64,000 bases of DNA. It comes from Chitinophagales bacterium. Lineage in GTDB: Bacteria > Bacteroidota > Bacteroidia > Chitinophagales > Saprospiraceae. The DNA lies in the NCBI GenBank assembly GCA_013299105.1, contig JAAFJY010000010.1, positions 62,001 to 126,000 of the forward strand. The letters run 5' to 3'. Positions 41,207 to 49,921 of this stretch are shown here, in pieces. Positions within the stretch are counted from its first letter, which is position 1. Each line of letters begins with the position of its first letter. A model generated the notes under the pieces. That model was not told the origin of the DNA. It ran no database searches and saw only the letters and a program-made list of their open reading frames with translations. The translations under genes were made by a program, and so were the position numbers.

Positions 41207-42988
41207 TCAAAACTCAAGCGTAATCGGCAACCTCGCCTGAAAACCCTTGGAAGCTTTGGTTTGCTGGTAAAAATCCAGGAAAGGGGCCATTTCGGGCATT
41301 TCTTTTTGCAGTAAGCGCAGGCTGCGGGCCGAGTCGTCGCCCGTTTCACCAGTCAATTGGTCGATCAACTGCTGGTAGGCATCTTTTACGTATGGATATT
41401 CCACAGTGCGGTATTCCTTGATTTTTGCCAGTTTGGCGGCTGAACGTATGGCTGCATCCAAGCCTCCCAGGCGATCCACCAGCCCAATTTGCAGGGCATC
41501 GCGGCCTGTCCATACGCGGCCTTGGGCGATTTCGTGTACGGCGTCGCGCTTCATTTTGCGGCCATCGGCTACGCGTTTCAAGAAGATTTCGTACATCTCC
41601 TCGGTCTGCAATTGGCTGCGGCGGGCCTCTTCAGGTGAGTTGTCGAACATGACCGTCAAGCCCGTGGCAAATGGTCCGGTTTTGACCGAATCCGAAGTGA
41701 TGCCGATTTTATTGGCCAGCATTTTTTCGATGCTTGGAATCATGCGAAACACCCCAATTGAGCCCGTGAGGGTATTGGGTTCGGCAAAAATCGAGTCGGC
41801 CATGCAAGCGATGTAGTAGCCACCCGATGCGGCATAATCACCCATCGATACCACCAGGGGCTTGCCAGCGGCCTTGGCTTCTTTGAGGGCGTACCAGATG
41901 TTTTCGGAAGCAATCGCCGAGCCACCGCCGGAGTTGACTCGCAACACGATGGCCTTGATTTTATCGTCTTTCAAAATTTGGCGCACGGCTTTCACGTAGC
42001 GTTTGTCGCCGATGCTGCCATTGGCACCCATGCCGTCGATTACGGCCCCTTCGGCGTAGAGGACCGCGATTTTGTTGGGTGTTTTGTAGTCTTTTTTGCC
42101 TGGGTTGGCGGCGGCATAATCTCTAATGGTCACCAGTTTGAGGTCCTCATCTTTGTCAAGGCCCACTTTTTTGCGCACCAGTTCCACTACTTCCTGGCGG
42201 TGCAGTACTTGGTCGGCCAGACCGTATTGCACCGCGCGTTCGGGGCTATCGGCCAGGCTTTGGTCGATTACACGTTTGATTTCAGCTTTGTTGCGCTTGC
42301 GCGAGGCGGCTACATCGTTGAGGTAGATGTCGTAGTAATCGTTCAGGAACTCGCGGTACTGCAAGCGGTTTTCAGGGCTGAAGCCTTCCAGTCGGTAGGG
42401 CTCGGTGGCACCTTTGAATTTACCAGCGTAGTAAATCTGCATTTTGACCCCCCATTGATCCAACATGCGTTTGAAGAAAGGCTGCGAAACTGCAAAACCC
42501 GAAACCTGCACATAGCCAGTAGGGTTGACGTACACTTGGTCGGCGGCAGAAGAGAGGTAGTAATTGCCCTGCATGTAGATTTTGCTGTGGGCCACTACAA
42601 ACTTGCCACTTTTTTTGAAGTCCAACACTGCTTGGCGCAAGGTCGAAGCCGAAGCAAAGCCACCCAAAGAAGCATTTTCGGCCTCGATCAGGATGCCTTT
42701 GATGTTTTTGTCATCGGCGGCCCGGCGAATAGCGGCAGCCATGTCGTGCAAACCCAGGGTTTTCTCGTTTTTGAAATCGGTGAAAGAAGCCGATTCCACA
42801 TTGTTCGTTTGTTCTGGGATGTTTTCGTCAAAAGTCAGGCGTAGAACCGAGTTTGGACCCACTGGCGTGGCCTCTTCCCCAGCGCTTGCCAAAGCCCCAA
42901 CCATGCCAATGCCAATCAGGAAAAAAAGTCCGAGTGCTAAAAATACCCCCAGGCAGGAGGCGAACAGCATTTTGAAAAATTGTGCCAT
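41207..42988 (-). CDS. sppA: Signal peptide peptidase SppA, 67K type
   Basis: IKAIVLRVNSGGGSAIASENIWYALKEAKAAGKPLVVSMGDYAASGGYYIACMADSIFAEPNTLTGSIGVF. Confidence 0.96.
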   Translation of the reverse strand: MAQFFKMLFASCLGVFLALGLFFLIGIGMVGALASAGEEATPVGPNSVLRLTFDENIPEQTNNVESASFTDFKNEKTLGLHDMAAAIRRAADDKNIKGILIEAENASLGGFASASTLRQAVLDFKKSGKFVVAHSKIYMQGNYYLSSAADQVYVNPTGYVQVSGFAVSQPFFKRMLDQWGVKMQIYYAGKFKGATEPYRLEGFSPENRLQYREFLNDYYDIYLNDVAASRKRNKAEIKRVIDQSLADSPERAVQYGLADQVLHRQEVVELVRKKVGLDKDEDLKLVTIRDYAAANPGKKDYKTPNKIAVLYAEGAVIDGMGANGSIGDKRYVKAVRQILKDDKIKAIVLRVNSGGGSAIASENIWYALKEAKAAGKPLVVSMGDYAASGGYYIACMADSIFAEPNTLTGSIGVFRMIPSIEKMLANKIGITSDSVKTGPFATGLTVMFDNSPEEARRSQLQTEEMYEIFLKRVADGRKMKRDAVHEIAQGRVWTGRDALQIGLVDRLGGLDAAIRSAAKLAKIKEYRTVEYPYVKDAYQQLIDQLTGETGDDSARSLRLLQKEMPEMAPFLDFYQQTKASKGFQARLPITLEF

Positions 42989-43177
42989 TGTAAGAAATGT
43001 TGCTTTGCTCCAAATGTAATGAAGCCGCTACATTTGGGGGCGTTTTTTTAGATGAAAAGCCAGATTTGTAGGATATTGGCTGGAAAAGTGGGTGAATTCC
43101 TTGTCTTGGAGCCATTGAAGCTTAGGCCGCGGCAGGTAAAAGTTTGAGCTCGAAGCCCCACACCCGAACTCAAGACT

Positions 43178-43403
43178 TAGTGACAAGCCACGAATAAACC
43201 TTACCAAATCACAACTTCGTTGCCCCGCTTCATGCAGAGCTTGACACAGCACGCGGAGCGTGACACGGTGCGCGCGGTGCTGGTTCGGAACACGGATGAA
43301 ACTGATGAAACTGATTTTCACGGATTTCCAGCATGACGTTGACCATGATGTTGACAACTGGCAATTAGAAAATTGGTAAGGTTTATTTTTGAACCGTTAC
43401 TAA
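43178..43403 (+). repeat. MITE-like element family A, full copy with TIRs
   Basis: TAGTGACAAGCCACGAATAAACCTTACCAA ... TTGGTAAGGTTTATTTTTGAACCGTTACTAA. Confidence 0.88.
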
Positions 43404-43609
43404 TGATGTGCCGGGGGAGGTCAAGCATGTGGGAGATGTGGAAGGTGGGCATTTATGGGGAGTAACTACCCTCACAGCCCTCTTCATTGAAACCTCCTCA
43501 CCGTTGGTTGAATAAAATTGGTGCCGCTTGCCCCTGCGGATACCTTTGAATCATCAAAAGCGAAACATGTTTTCGTGAACCATGATTCAATCACCAAACC
43601 TTTACAACC

Positions 43610-44083
43610 ATGTTTTCTAAGTTCAAATTTATTGCTGGGGTAGCTGCTTTTTTGCTGATCTGCGCCAACCTGAGTGCCCAAACCACCCCTACCGGAGAAA
43701 TCCCCAAGGAAAACCAGGCCAATCGCCAGGAACAGTACAAAGCAAGCAGCACCGCTCGCAAAACCACGGGTGCCGAAAACCAAGACAAACGCCAGGCTAC
43801 CCAGGCTGAAAACAGCCAGGTGCGCAGCAAAACCTATGGCGAAAACAGCGCCGAACGCCAGGCCGCTGCAGCAGACGGGCAGGTGACCAAAGACGAAGCC
43901 AAGGCCTTGAACCAGCAAAATGCCAATGAGCGCTTGAAGAATGCCGAAACCAACTCGGCCCGCCGCCAAAGCACGGCTGGTGAAAATGCTCCAGCCCGCC
44001 GCAATACCGCTCAACAAAACCAAGCAGGCCGTCGCAGTACCGCTGCTGAAAACGCTGCCAATCGCCGCTCAGGTGGAAATTAA
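43610..44083 (+). CDS. Secreted low-complexity protein with 11-aa repeats
   Basis: Signal peptide MFSKFKFIAGVAAFLLICANLSAQ then repeats such as GENAPARRNTA/QQNQAGRRSTA/AENAANRRSGG. Confidence 0.75.
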   Translation: MFSKFKFIAGVAAFLLICANLSAQTTPTGEIPKENQANRQEQYKASSTARKTTGAENQDKRQATQAENSQVRSKTYGENSAERQAAAADGQVTKDEAKALNQQNANERLKNAETNSARRQSTAGENAPARRNTAQQNQAGRRSTAAENAANRRSGGN

Positions 44084-44099
44084 TTGAGGTTTTTGAAAA

Positions 44100-44128
44100 G
44101 GGGGCTGGTAGCAATCAGCCCCTTGCTT
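44100..44128 (+). terminator. Rho-independent terminator-like hairpin
   Basis: GGGGCTGGTAGCAATCAGCCCCTTGCTTTT. Confidence 0.6.
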
Positions 44129-44151
44129 TTCTATTTGCAATCCACAGTACC

Positions 44152-45009
44152 ATGAAACCCTATCTCTTTTTTGGCCTGCTCCTGCTTGCCTGCGACCTTT
44201 TTGCACAAAACCCCGACCTACAAAGAATACTGGATACCTTGCCCCCACATGAAAAATCAAATTTCACCATTGGCCTGTCCTATGGCAGCCAGGTGATGGC
44301 CGCTGGGCGCGATTTTGGGGTAGAGCAGTTTGGCATTTACCCTTCTTTTGGCTACCGCCATTTCCGGGGATTGTACGCCCAGATCAATGGCAGTATCTTT
44401 GGGGACGACAAGACAATGAACTACCAATCGACTTACCTGGGGCTGGGTTTTAGTCGAACCTTGGGGCAGCGCTGGCGCTATGATTTGTCCCTGAGCAGAA
44501 CTTTATTCCATCCCATTGATGAAGGGCTCCTGGCCAATGCTTTTGGTCTTTGCCTCGATTACAGCGCCAGCATTTTTAACTTTGGCTTGAGTGCCACAGG
44601 TATGATGGGCGAGGAAACTGCCTTGCGCATGAATGCCTTTGGCTCGGCCTGGATAGGCTTGGGCAAGGGCAATTTTGCCCTCTCCCCATCTTTTTCAGCG
44701 CTATTTGGCACCGAAAACATCGTTTTTTATCAGCTTCCCTTGCAACAGTTTCGGCGAGCCACCGGCATCAATTGGGTGGATCGACCACCCCGCGATCGCC
44801 GCCCTGGCCGCAAAGATCCCCAATCATCCACTGCCAATCCATTCGGGCTCATGAACCTCAACCTCTCTTTGCCACTCTATTTCAGCAGCGGCAACTGGAG
44901 CGTGAATGTCTCGCCGAACCTGGCGTTACCCATCCCAGTACAAGGTGAAGTATTCAAGAGCCAAGATGCTACTATATATGTAGGTGTGGGGATGAGCAAA
45001 ACTTTTTGA
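44152..45009 (+). CDS. Hypothetical outer-membrane/secreted protein
   Basis: Signal peptide MKPYLFFGLLLLACDLFAQ; alternating aromatic beta-strand pattern. Confidence 0.6.
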   Translation: MKPYLFFGLLLLACDLFAQNPDLQRILDTLPPHEKSNFTIGLSYGSQVMAAGRDFGVEQFGIYPSFGYRHFRGLYAQINGSIFGDDKTMNYQSTYLGLGFSRTLGQRWRYDLSLSRTLFHPIDEGLLANAFGLCLDYSASIFNFGLSATGMMGEETALRMNAFGSAWIGLGKGNFALSPSFSALFGTENIVFYQLPLQQFRRATGINWVDRPPRDRRPGRKDPQSSTANPFGLMNLNLSLPLYFSSGNWSVNVSPNLALPIPVQGEVFKSQDATIYVGVGMSKTF

Positions 45010-45067
45010 TGTGTATGCCCTGGTATATGCATGTCCTGGTGTTAGTTCTCAATTTACTGAAGATCCG

Positions 45068-45228
45068 TTTACGCGTTACAAACGCGTGTAAGAAGGTTCC
45101 GGTCAGAGACCTGGAACCAGCGTCCGGTCAGAGAGATCTGGAACCAGCGTCAATTTAGCGTTGAGCTGGTGTCGGGTCTCCTGACCGACACCGGGCTTCC
45201 GCACGTTTGCAACGTGCTTACGAGAACT
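45068..45228. repeat. Multi-hairpin intergenic element, family 4, copy 1
   Basis: ACGCGTTACAAACGCGT, GGTTCCGGTCAGAGACCTGGAACC, GGTGTCGGGTCTCCTGACCGACACC, GCACGTTTGCAACGTGC. Confidence 0.85.
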
Positions 45229-45382
45229 TAGTATTTTGCCTAGACAGAGAAAGATACTTACTGAAATGCAGATTGAGAACTTACCTGAATTCATCAAAAC
45301 TGATCCCAATAATGCCTAAAACTTGCACAGGAACCCAGTCTGGCTTATTTTTGGGTCAATTTATTGGCAACCCGCTCCTTTC

Positions 45383-45763
45383 ATGACTGATAAGCAATAC
45401 GCTATTGCGCGCAAGCGTGTAAAACGCAAGAAACATTTCTATCGGCACCTCTCGGTTTACACCGTGATGGGCTGCTTTTTTTATGTACTTAACATCCTCA
45501 CCAATCCAGGCCATTACTGGTTTTACTGGCCCATGTTGGGCTGGGGGCTGGGCTTGGCAATGCACTATGTCGCCATTTTTGGGGTTCCCGGCCTGGTCGA
45601 AGAAATGGGCGAAGATTGGGAAAACAAAGAAATCGAAAAGGAAATGCGCCGCATGGGGCATAGACCACCACAGAGCAATCCGACACCAGAACCAGAGCGC
45701 CTGGATTTGCCGGAATTGGAGAAAAAGCCTGAGCGGAAGTGGGATGATGACCAACTGGTGTGA
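45383..45763 (+). CDS. 2TM domain-containing protein
   Basis: ARKRVKRKKHFYRHLSVYTVMGCFFYVLNILTNPGHYWFYWPMLGWGLGLAMHYVAIFG. Confidence 0.85.
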   Translation: MTDKQYAIARKRVKRKKHFYRHLSVYTVMGCFFYVLNILTNPGHYWFYWPMLGWGLGLAMHYVAIFGVPGLVEEMGEDWENKEIEKEMRRMGHRPPQSNPTPEPERLDLPELEKKPERKWDDDQLV

Positions 45764-45955
45764 GGCTTTTGAGGATAAGCTGTTAAACTTTTCGCCCATT
45801 TCCGCACAATATGTCCGTTTTTGAACACTATTTTTCGACTGATTTTTGTGTAAAAATCTGATAATTAGCTATTTAAAATATTGGACTACCTTTTGATTCG
45901 CTTTTTCGTGTGTTCGCTGGTTTTCTGGCCTTGAAAAATTTTTTCAAAAAAAGTG

Positions 45956-45987
45956 CTAGGAAAATTTTCGTACGAAAAAATTCCTAG
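45956..45987. promoter_or_regulatory. 32-bp near-perfect palindrome, candidate BlaI operator
   Basis: CTAGGAAAATTTTCGTACGAAAAAATTCCTAG, immediately upstream of a TATATTTG -7-like element (45989-45996) and the blaI ATG (46000). Confidence 0.7.
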
Positions 45988-45999
45988 TATATTTGTAGC

Positions 46000-46410
46000 A
46001 TGGAACCTACCAATACATCTAAGAAAGGCAAACGAATTGAGCCTACCAAGTCGGAGCTGGAGATCTTGCAGGTGCTGTGGCAGCAAGGTCCCTCAACCGT
46101 AAGGGTAGTGAACGACGAACTGAACAAGATCCGCGAAGTAAATTACACCTCTACGCTCAAGTTGATGCAGATCATGCTTGACAACAAGCTTTTGCAACGC
46201 GACATCGTTGACCGCATCCACATTTATCGCCCCAGCGAAGCAGCCGAAGTGACCCGTGGCCAGGTGATCCGAGGACTTCGCGACCTGGCCTTTGATGGCT
46301 CGACAAGCACACTCGTACTGAGCGCCCTCGGCGATGGCAATACGAGTTTGGAAGACCTGGAAAAGATCAAGAAACTGATCGAAGAACTCGAACAGGAGAA
46401 GAAAGCTTAA
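46000..46410 (+). CDS. BlaI/MecI/CopY family transcriptional regulator
   Basis: EPTKSELEILQVLWQQGPSTVRVVNDELNKIREVNYTSTLKLMQIMLDNKLLQRD; followed by M56 peptidase. Confidence 0.95.
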   Translation: MEPTNTSKKGKRIEPTKSELEILQVLWQQGPSTVRVVNDELNKIREVNYTSTLKLMQIMLDNKLLQRDIVDRIHIYRPSEAAEVTRGQVIRGLRDLAFDGSTSTLVLSALGDGNTSLEDLEKIKKLIEELEQEKKA

Positions 46411-46443
46411 GTACCTGTTTTTCACCCGACAAAACATTCCGCC

Positions 46444-49299
46444 ATGCTGGCATTTTCACTTGTTGCTCATCGCCTGGAAGAGGCCTTGGGCTGGATGGTC
46501 CTGCATTCTCTTTGGCAAGGCTCGCTAATCGCCCTTTTGCTGGGGCTCTTGTTCATTGCCATGCGCAACCGCAGCGCCGAATACCGCTACCGGGTGGCCA
46601 ACCTGGCGATGGCCTTGGTGCTGATTTGTGCAGTAGGGACCTTTTTGTACTACTATAATGGTAGGACTTGGTTTGAACAGGAAATGGCGTTTAGGATTTC
46701 TGACGAACAGCTTGAAGCCATAATGGAGGCTGAAGCCCAGCGTGAGGAGTTGATCAGCCATGAGTCAGCATTATTGGCTTTGGAACAGGCTCAAATAGGC
46801 CTTGAAGAATCAAGAATTGCCAATGAACTGGCTAACTTGGCCATCGAACAAGCCGAAATTCAAGCAGAACAAGCTGACCTGCAAACCGAGTACGAAGCGT
46901 TGCAAGCCGAATGGCAAACCCTGTACGGCGGGAGAGACTATCACAAGCCTTTGCCAGAAGAGTGGTACCCTACTAGTGTTGCGCCCGCGTTTTCTATCCC
47001 CGCGCCAATGACCCAAATGGGGGCTTATTTCCAAACCCACCTCCCGCTGATCGTCACTTTGTGGCTGTTTGGGGTGGTGTTTTTCCTGCTCCGGTTGCTC
47101 AGTGGGGTCAGTTACATCCATTACCTCAAGCGGCGCATGAATTTCTATGCCGACGAATATTGGGTAGAGATGTTGGAAAAAATTTCGGCCAAAATCAACC
47201 TGGGCAAAACCGTGGAACTCATGGAATCGGCCCTGGTGCGCACGCCACAGGTTTTTGGCTACTTTAAGCCCATGATCTTGTTTCCGCTGGGCATGATCAA
47301 TCGCCTGCCACCAGAAGAAGTGGAGGCGGTTTTGGCCCACGAACTCTCGCATATCCTGCGCCACGACCCCTTGTTTTTGGTTTTGCAAAACCTGGTCGAA
47401 GCCTTGTTTTACTACCACCCTGGGGTGTGGTGGATTTCTCAACAAATCCACAACGAGCGCGAAAGTGCCTGCGATGAACTGGCCATCTCCATCACAGGCG
47501 ATGCCATGAACTACGCCAAGGCTTTGGTCACCGTACAAGAAATGGGCTTTTTGCCTCAATCCGCGGCCCTGGCCTTTGCCGGGGATCGCCCCAGCCAATT
47601 TGTGCAGAGAATGCACCGTATTTTAAAAGTTAAATCACCCACAACTGGTATCATGGAAAAAATATTTAGCGCGGTGCTGCTGATCAGTACCCTCGTAGGC
47701 ATGGGTTGGACCCATACCTACAACTCTGCACCCATCCCTGGTCTTGAAGGGAGCGTCAATTTCAGTGTGAACGAGCCAGCGTCGGCACTTGCCAGTGTAG
47801 ATATGGTCGAAATAGCCGATTTTCCTAACAATGGCTTCTGGAACGCCCGCATTGGTGGCGATAAAGTTGACCTGGAATTGCGCATCCGCTACGAAGACGG
47901 GAATTGGAACATGGGCGAAAAATTCGACAAAAATGAGTTTTCAGCCTTGCCTGCCTCCGAATCCGAATTCAGTGTGACCCGCGAAGCCGGGCTCCTCAAA
48001 CTCAAGGGCAAATTTGAAGACAAAGAAGGCTATGGTCGCTTCACTTTCGAGCCAAGCGCCGACTTCCGCACTTACCTCGAATCACAAGGCATCAGCGGCA
48101 GTCGCGAAGAGGACTTTTTGCACCTCTTTATGGTGAATGTCAACAAATCCTATATCAGCTACCTAAAAAGCAAGGGCTTTGACAACCTGAGCCGGGGAAA
48201 ACTGGTCGAAATGGCGATCCACGGATTGGACAAGGAAAACCTGGAAGGATATTTTGCAGCGTTCGATAAGTATGGTTACACCAAACCCAGTATTCAGCGC
48301 CTGATTGAGCTGAAAATTCATGGGGCTTCGCCTCAATACCTCGACATGCTCAACAGCCAGGGTTTCTCCAAAATCGGTTTGGATGAAGTGGTACAAGCCA
48401 AAATACACGGCATCAGCGGGGAATACCTCAAGGGTTTGGGCGAAGCAGGCTATAAAAACCTGGACATTGAGCAGGCCGTTCAATTCAAAATCCACGGCGT
48501 GACGGGTGATTACGCCAAGCGCATGACCCAGGTCAACGGCGGCAAACTGCTGAGTGCCGATGAGTTGGTGCAATCCAAAATTCACGGCTTGCAGCCTGAG
48601 CGGATGAGTGAAATGCAACGCAATACCAACGAGCCCCTTTCTGTACGCGAAATGCAGGAATACCAAATTCACGGAGTTGATGATGACTTTTTAAAAGAAC
48701 TGAAAGACGCAGGTTTTGGGAATTTGTCCCAACGAGCCGTTGTGGACGCTAAGATTCATGGCCTCAGTGGTGCATACCTCAAAGGCTTGAAAGAATCAGG
48801 GTTTCCAAATTTGGAGTTGCGAGAGGCCCTGGAGGCAAAAAATCATGGGCTATCAGTTGAGCAATTGAAAGCTTTCAAAGCCCAGTTTAAAGACCTGAGT
48901 TTGCGCAATGCCATTGAGTTCAAAATTCACGGCATCAATTCGGATTACCTGCGTCGGATCAACGAAGCGGGCTTGAAAGACGTCTCGACCCAACGCCTGG
49001 TGGAAATGAAGATCCACGGCGTACAGCCCGAACAGATCACCGCTTTCAAGCAATTGGGCTACAGCACGATCACTGTGAATGAATTGGTGCAACTCAAAAT
49101 TCATGGGGTAAGCCCTGAATTAATCAAAGAGTATCAGCAGTTGGGTTTCAAATCCCTGGACTTGGATGAAGCCGTCAACCTCAAAATTCACGGAGTAACG
49201 CCCGACTACATCAAGCGCATGCAGGAAAAAGGCTTCAAAAACCTCAGCCTAGACGATTATTTGAAAATGAAAATCCACGGCATTGCGAATGAGCGGTAA
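46444..49299 (+). CDS. BlaR1-like M56 metallopeptidase with C-terminal 29-aa KIHG repeats
   Basis: VLAHELSHILRHDPLFLVLQNLVEALFYYHPGVWWISQQIHNERESACDELA; about 12 repeats KIHGVSPELIKEYQQLGFKSLDLDEAVNL. Confidence 0.93.
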   Translation: MLAFSLVAHRLEEALGWMVLHSLWQGSLIALLLGLLFIAMRNRSAEYRYRVANLAMALVLICAVGTFLYYYNGRTWFEQEMAFRISDEQLEAIMEAEAQREELISHESALLALEQAQIGLEESRIANELANLAIEQAEIQAEQADLQTEYEALQAEWQTLYGGRDYHKPLPEEWYPTSVAPAFSIPAPMTQMGAYFQTHLPLIVTLWLFGVVFFLLRLLSGVSYIHYLKRRMNFYADEYWVEMLEKISAKINLGKTVELMESALVRTPQVFGYFKPMILFPLGMINRLPPEEVEAVLAHELSHILRHDPLFLVLQNLVEALFYYHPGVWWISQQIHNERESACDELAISITGDAMNYAKALVTVQEMGFLPQSAALAFAGDRPSQFVQRMHRILKVKSPTTGIMEKIFSAVLLISTLVGMGWTHTYNSAPIPGLEGSVNFSVNEPASALASVDMVEIADFPNNGFWNARIGGDKVDLELRIRYEDGNWNMGEKFDKNEFSALPASESEFSVTREAGLLKLKGKFEDKEGYGRFTFEPSADFRTYLESQGISGSREEDFLHLFMVNVNKSYISYLKSKGFDNLSRGKLVEMAIHGLDKENLEGYFAAFDKYGYTKPSIQRLIELKIHGASPQYLDMLNSQGFSKIGLDEVVQAKIHGISGEYLKGLGEAGYKNLDIEQAVQFKIHGVTGDYAKRMTQVNGGKLLSADELVQSKIHGLQPERMSEMQRNTNEPLSVREMQEYQIHGVDDDFLKELKDAGFGNLSQRAVVDAKIHGLSGAYLKGLKESGFPNLELREALEAKNHGLSVEQLKAFKAQFKDLSLRNAIEFKIHGINSDYLRRINEAGLKDVSTQRLVEMKIHGVQPEQITAFKQLGYSTITVNELVQLKIHGVSPELIKEYQQLGFKSLDLDEAVNLKIHGVTPDYIKRMQEKGFKNLSLDDYLKMKIHGIANER

Positions 49300-49373
49300 A
49301 GAGAAGTTGAAAAGTTGAAGTGTTGAAATGTTGAAGAGAAGGCCCCTCTTTTCAACCCTTCAACATTTCAACT

Positions 49374-49824
49374 TTTGTCGTGCGACATAAAGTTTTGACC
49401 CTTGCATGCGACATAAAGTTCTACCCTATCTTCGCTGATCATTGACATAGGAAACTTCGGAGAAGTTACACGTTTGTAGCCAACAGCAAGCTAAGTGGGT
49501 TTGACTTCGGAGAAGTCTCACGTTAAAATAGTGTTGATAAAAAATGCGCACTCAATTGTTTAGACCAAGCCTTTTCAAATTGCACCATAAAAAACTAAAA
49601 CCCAATATGATGCAATAACGTGAAACTTCTACGAAGTTTTCAAGTAATGAGATGCCACCAAGTGCTACAAACGTGAAACTTCTACGAAGTTTTCAGTAGA
49701 TGTATCCTTCGAAGATGGAAGATTCTCCAAGGATCAACTGATGTATCTAAATTGTCAATTAACTGCTTTCACAAGGGGTACAACTTAATGTCGTTTAGAG
49801 GGTCAAAACTTAATGTCCTACCAC
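49374..49824. mobile_element. Relic/non-autonomous element with IS-like ~50-bp TIRs enclosing a family 2 element
   Basis: GTCGTGCGACATAAAGTTTTGACCCTTGCATGCGACATAAAGTTCTACCC versus reverse complement of right end GTGGTAGGACATTAAGTTTTGACCCTCTAAACGACATTAAGTTGTACCCC; AACTTTT on both flanks. Confidence 0.7.
49451..49696. repeat. Four-hairpin intergenic element, family 2, copy 2
   Basis: Same four palindromes and near-equal length as 9723-9967. Confidence 0.88.
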
Positions 49825-49872
49825 AACTTTTCAACCTAAAAGATATTATTGCATTGTAGGAAATCATCATTG

Positions 49873-49905
49873 AGCCCTCAAGTTGTTAGCTTGAGGGCTT
49901 TTTTT
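49873..49905 (+). terminator. Rho-independent terminator
   Basis: AGCCCTCAAGTTGTTAGCTTGAGGGCTTTTTTT. Confidence 0.8.
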
Positions 49906-49921
49906 GGTGTGTTCCAAATCC

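Noticed and set aside
41978-42844. 288-aa plus-strand ORF inside sppA
   Set aside because: Shadow ORF of sppA codon structure; no recognisable domain.
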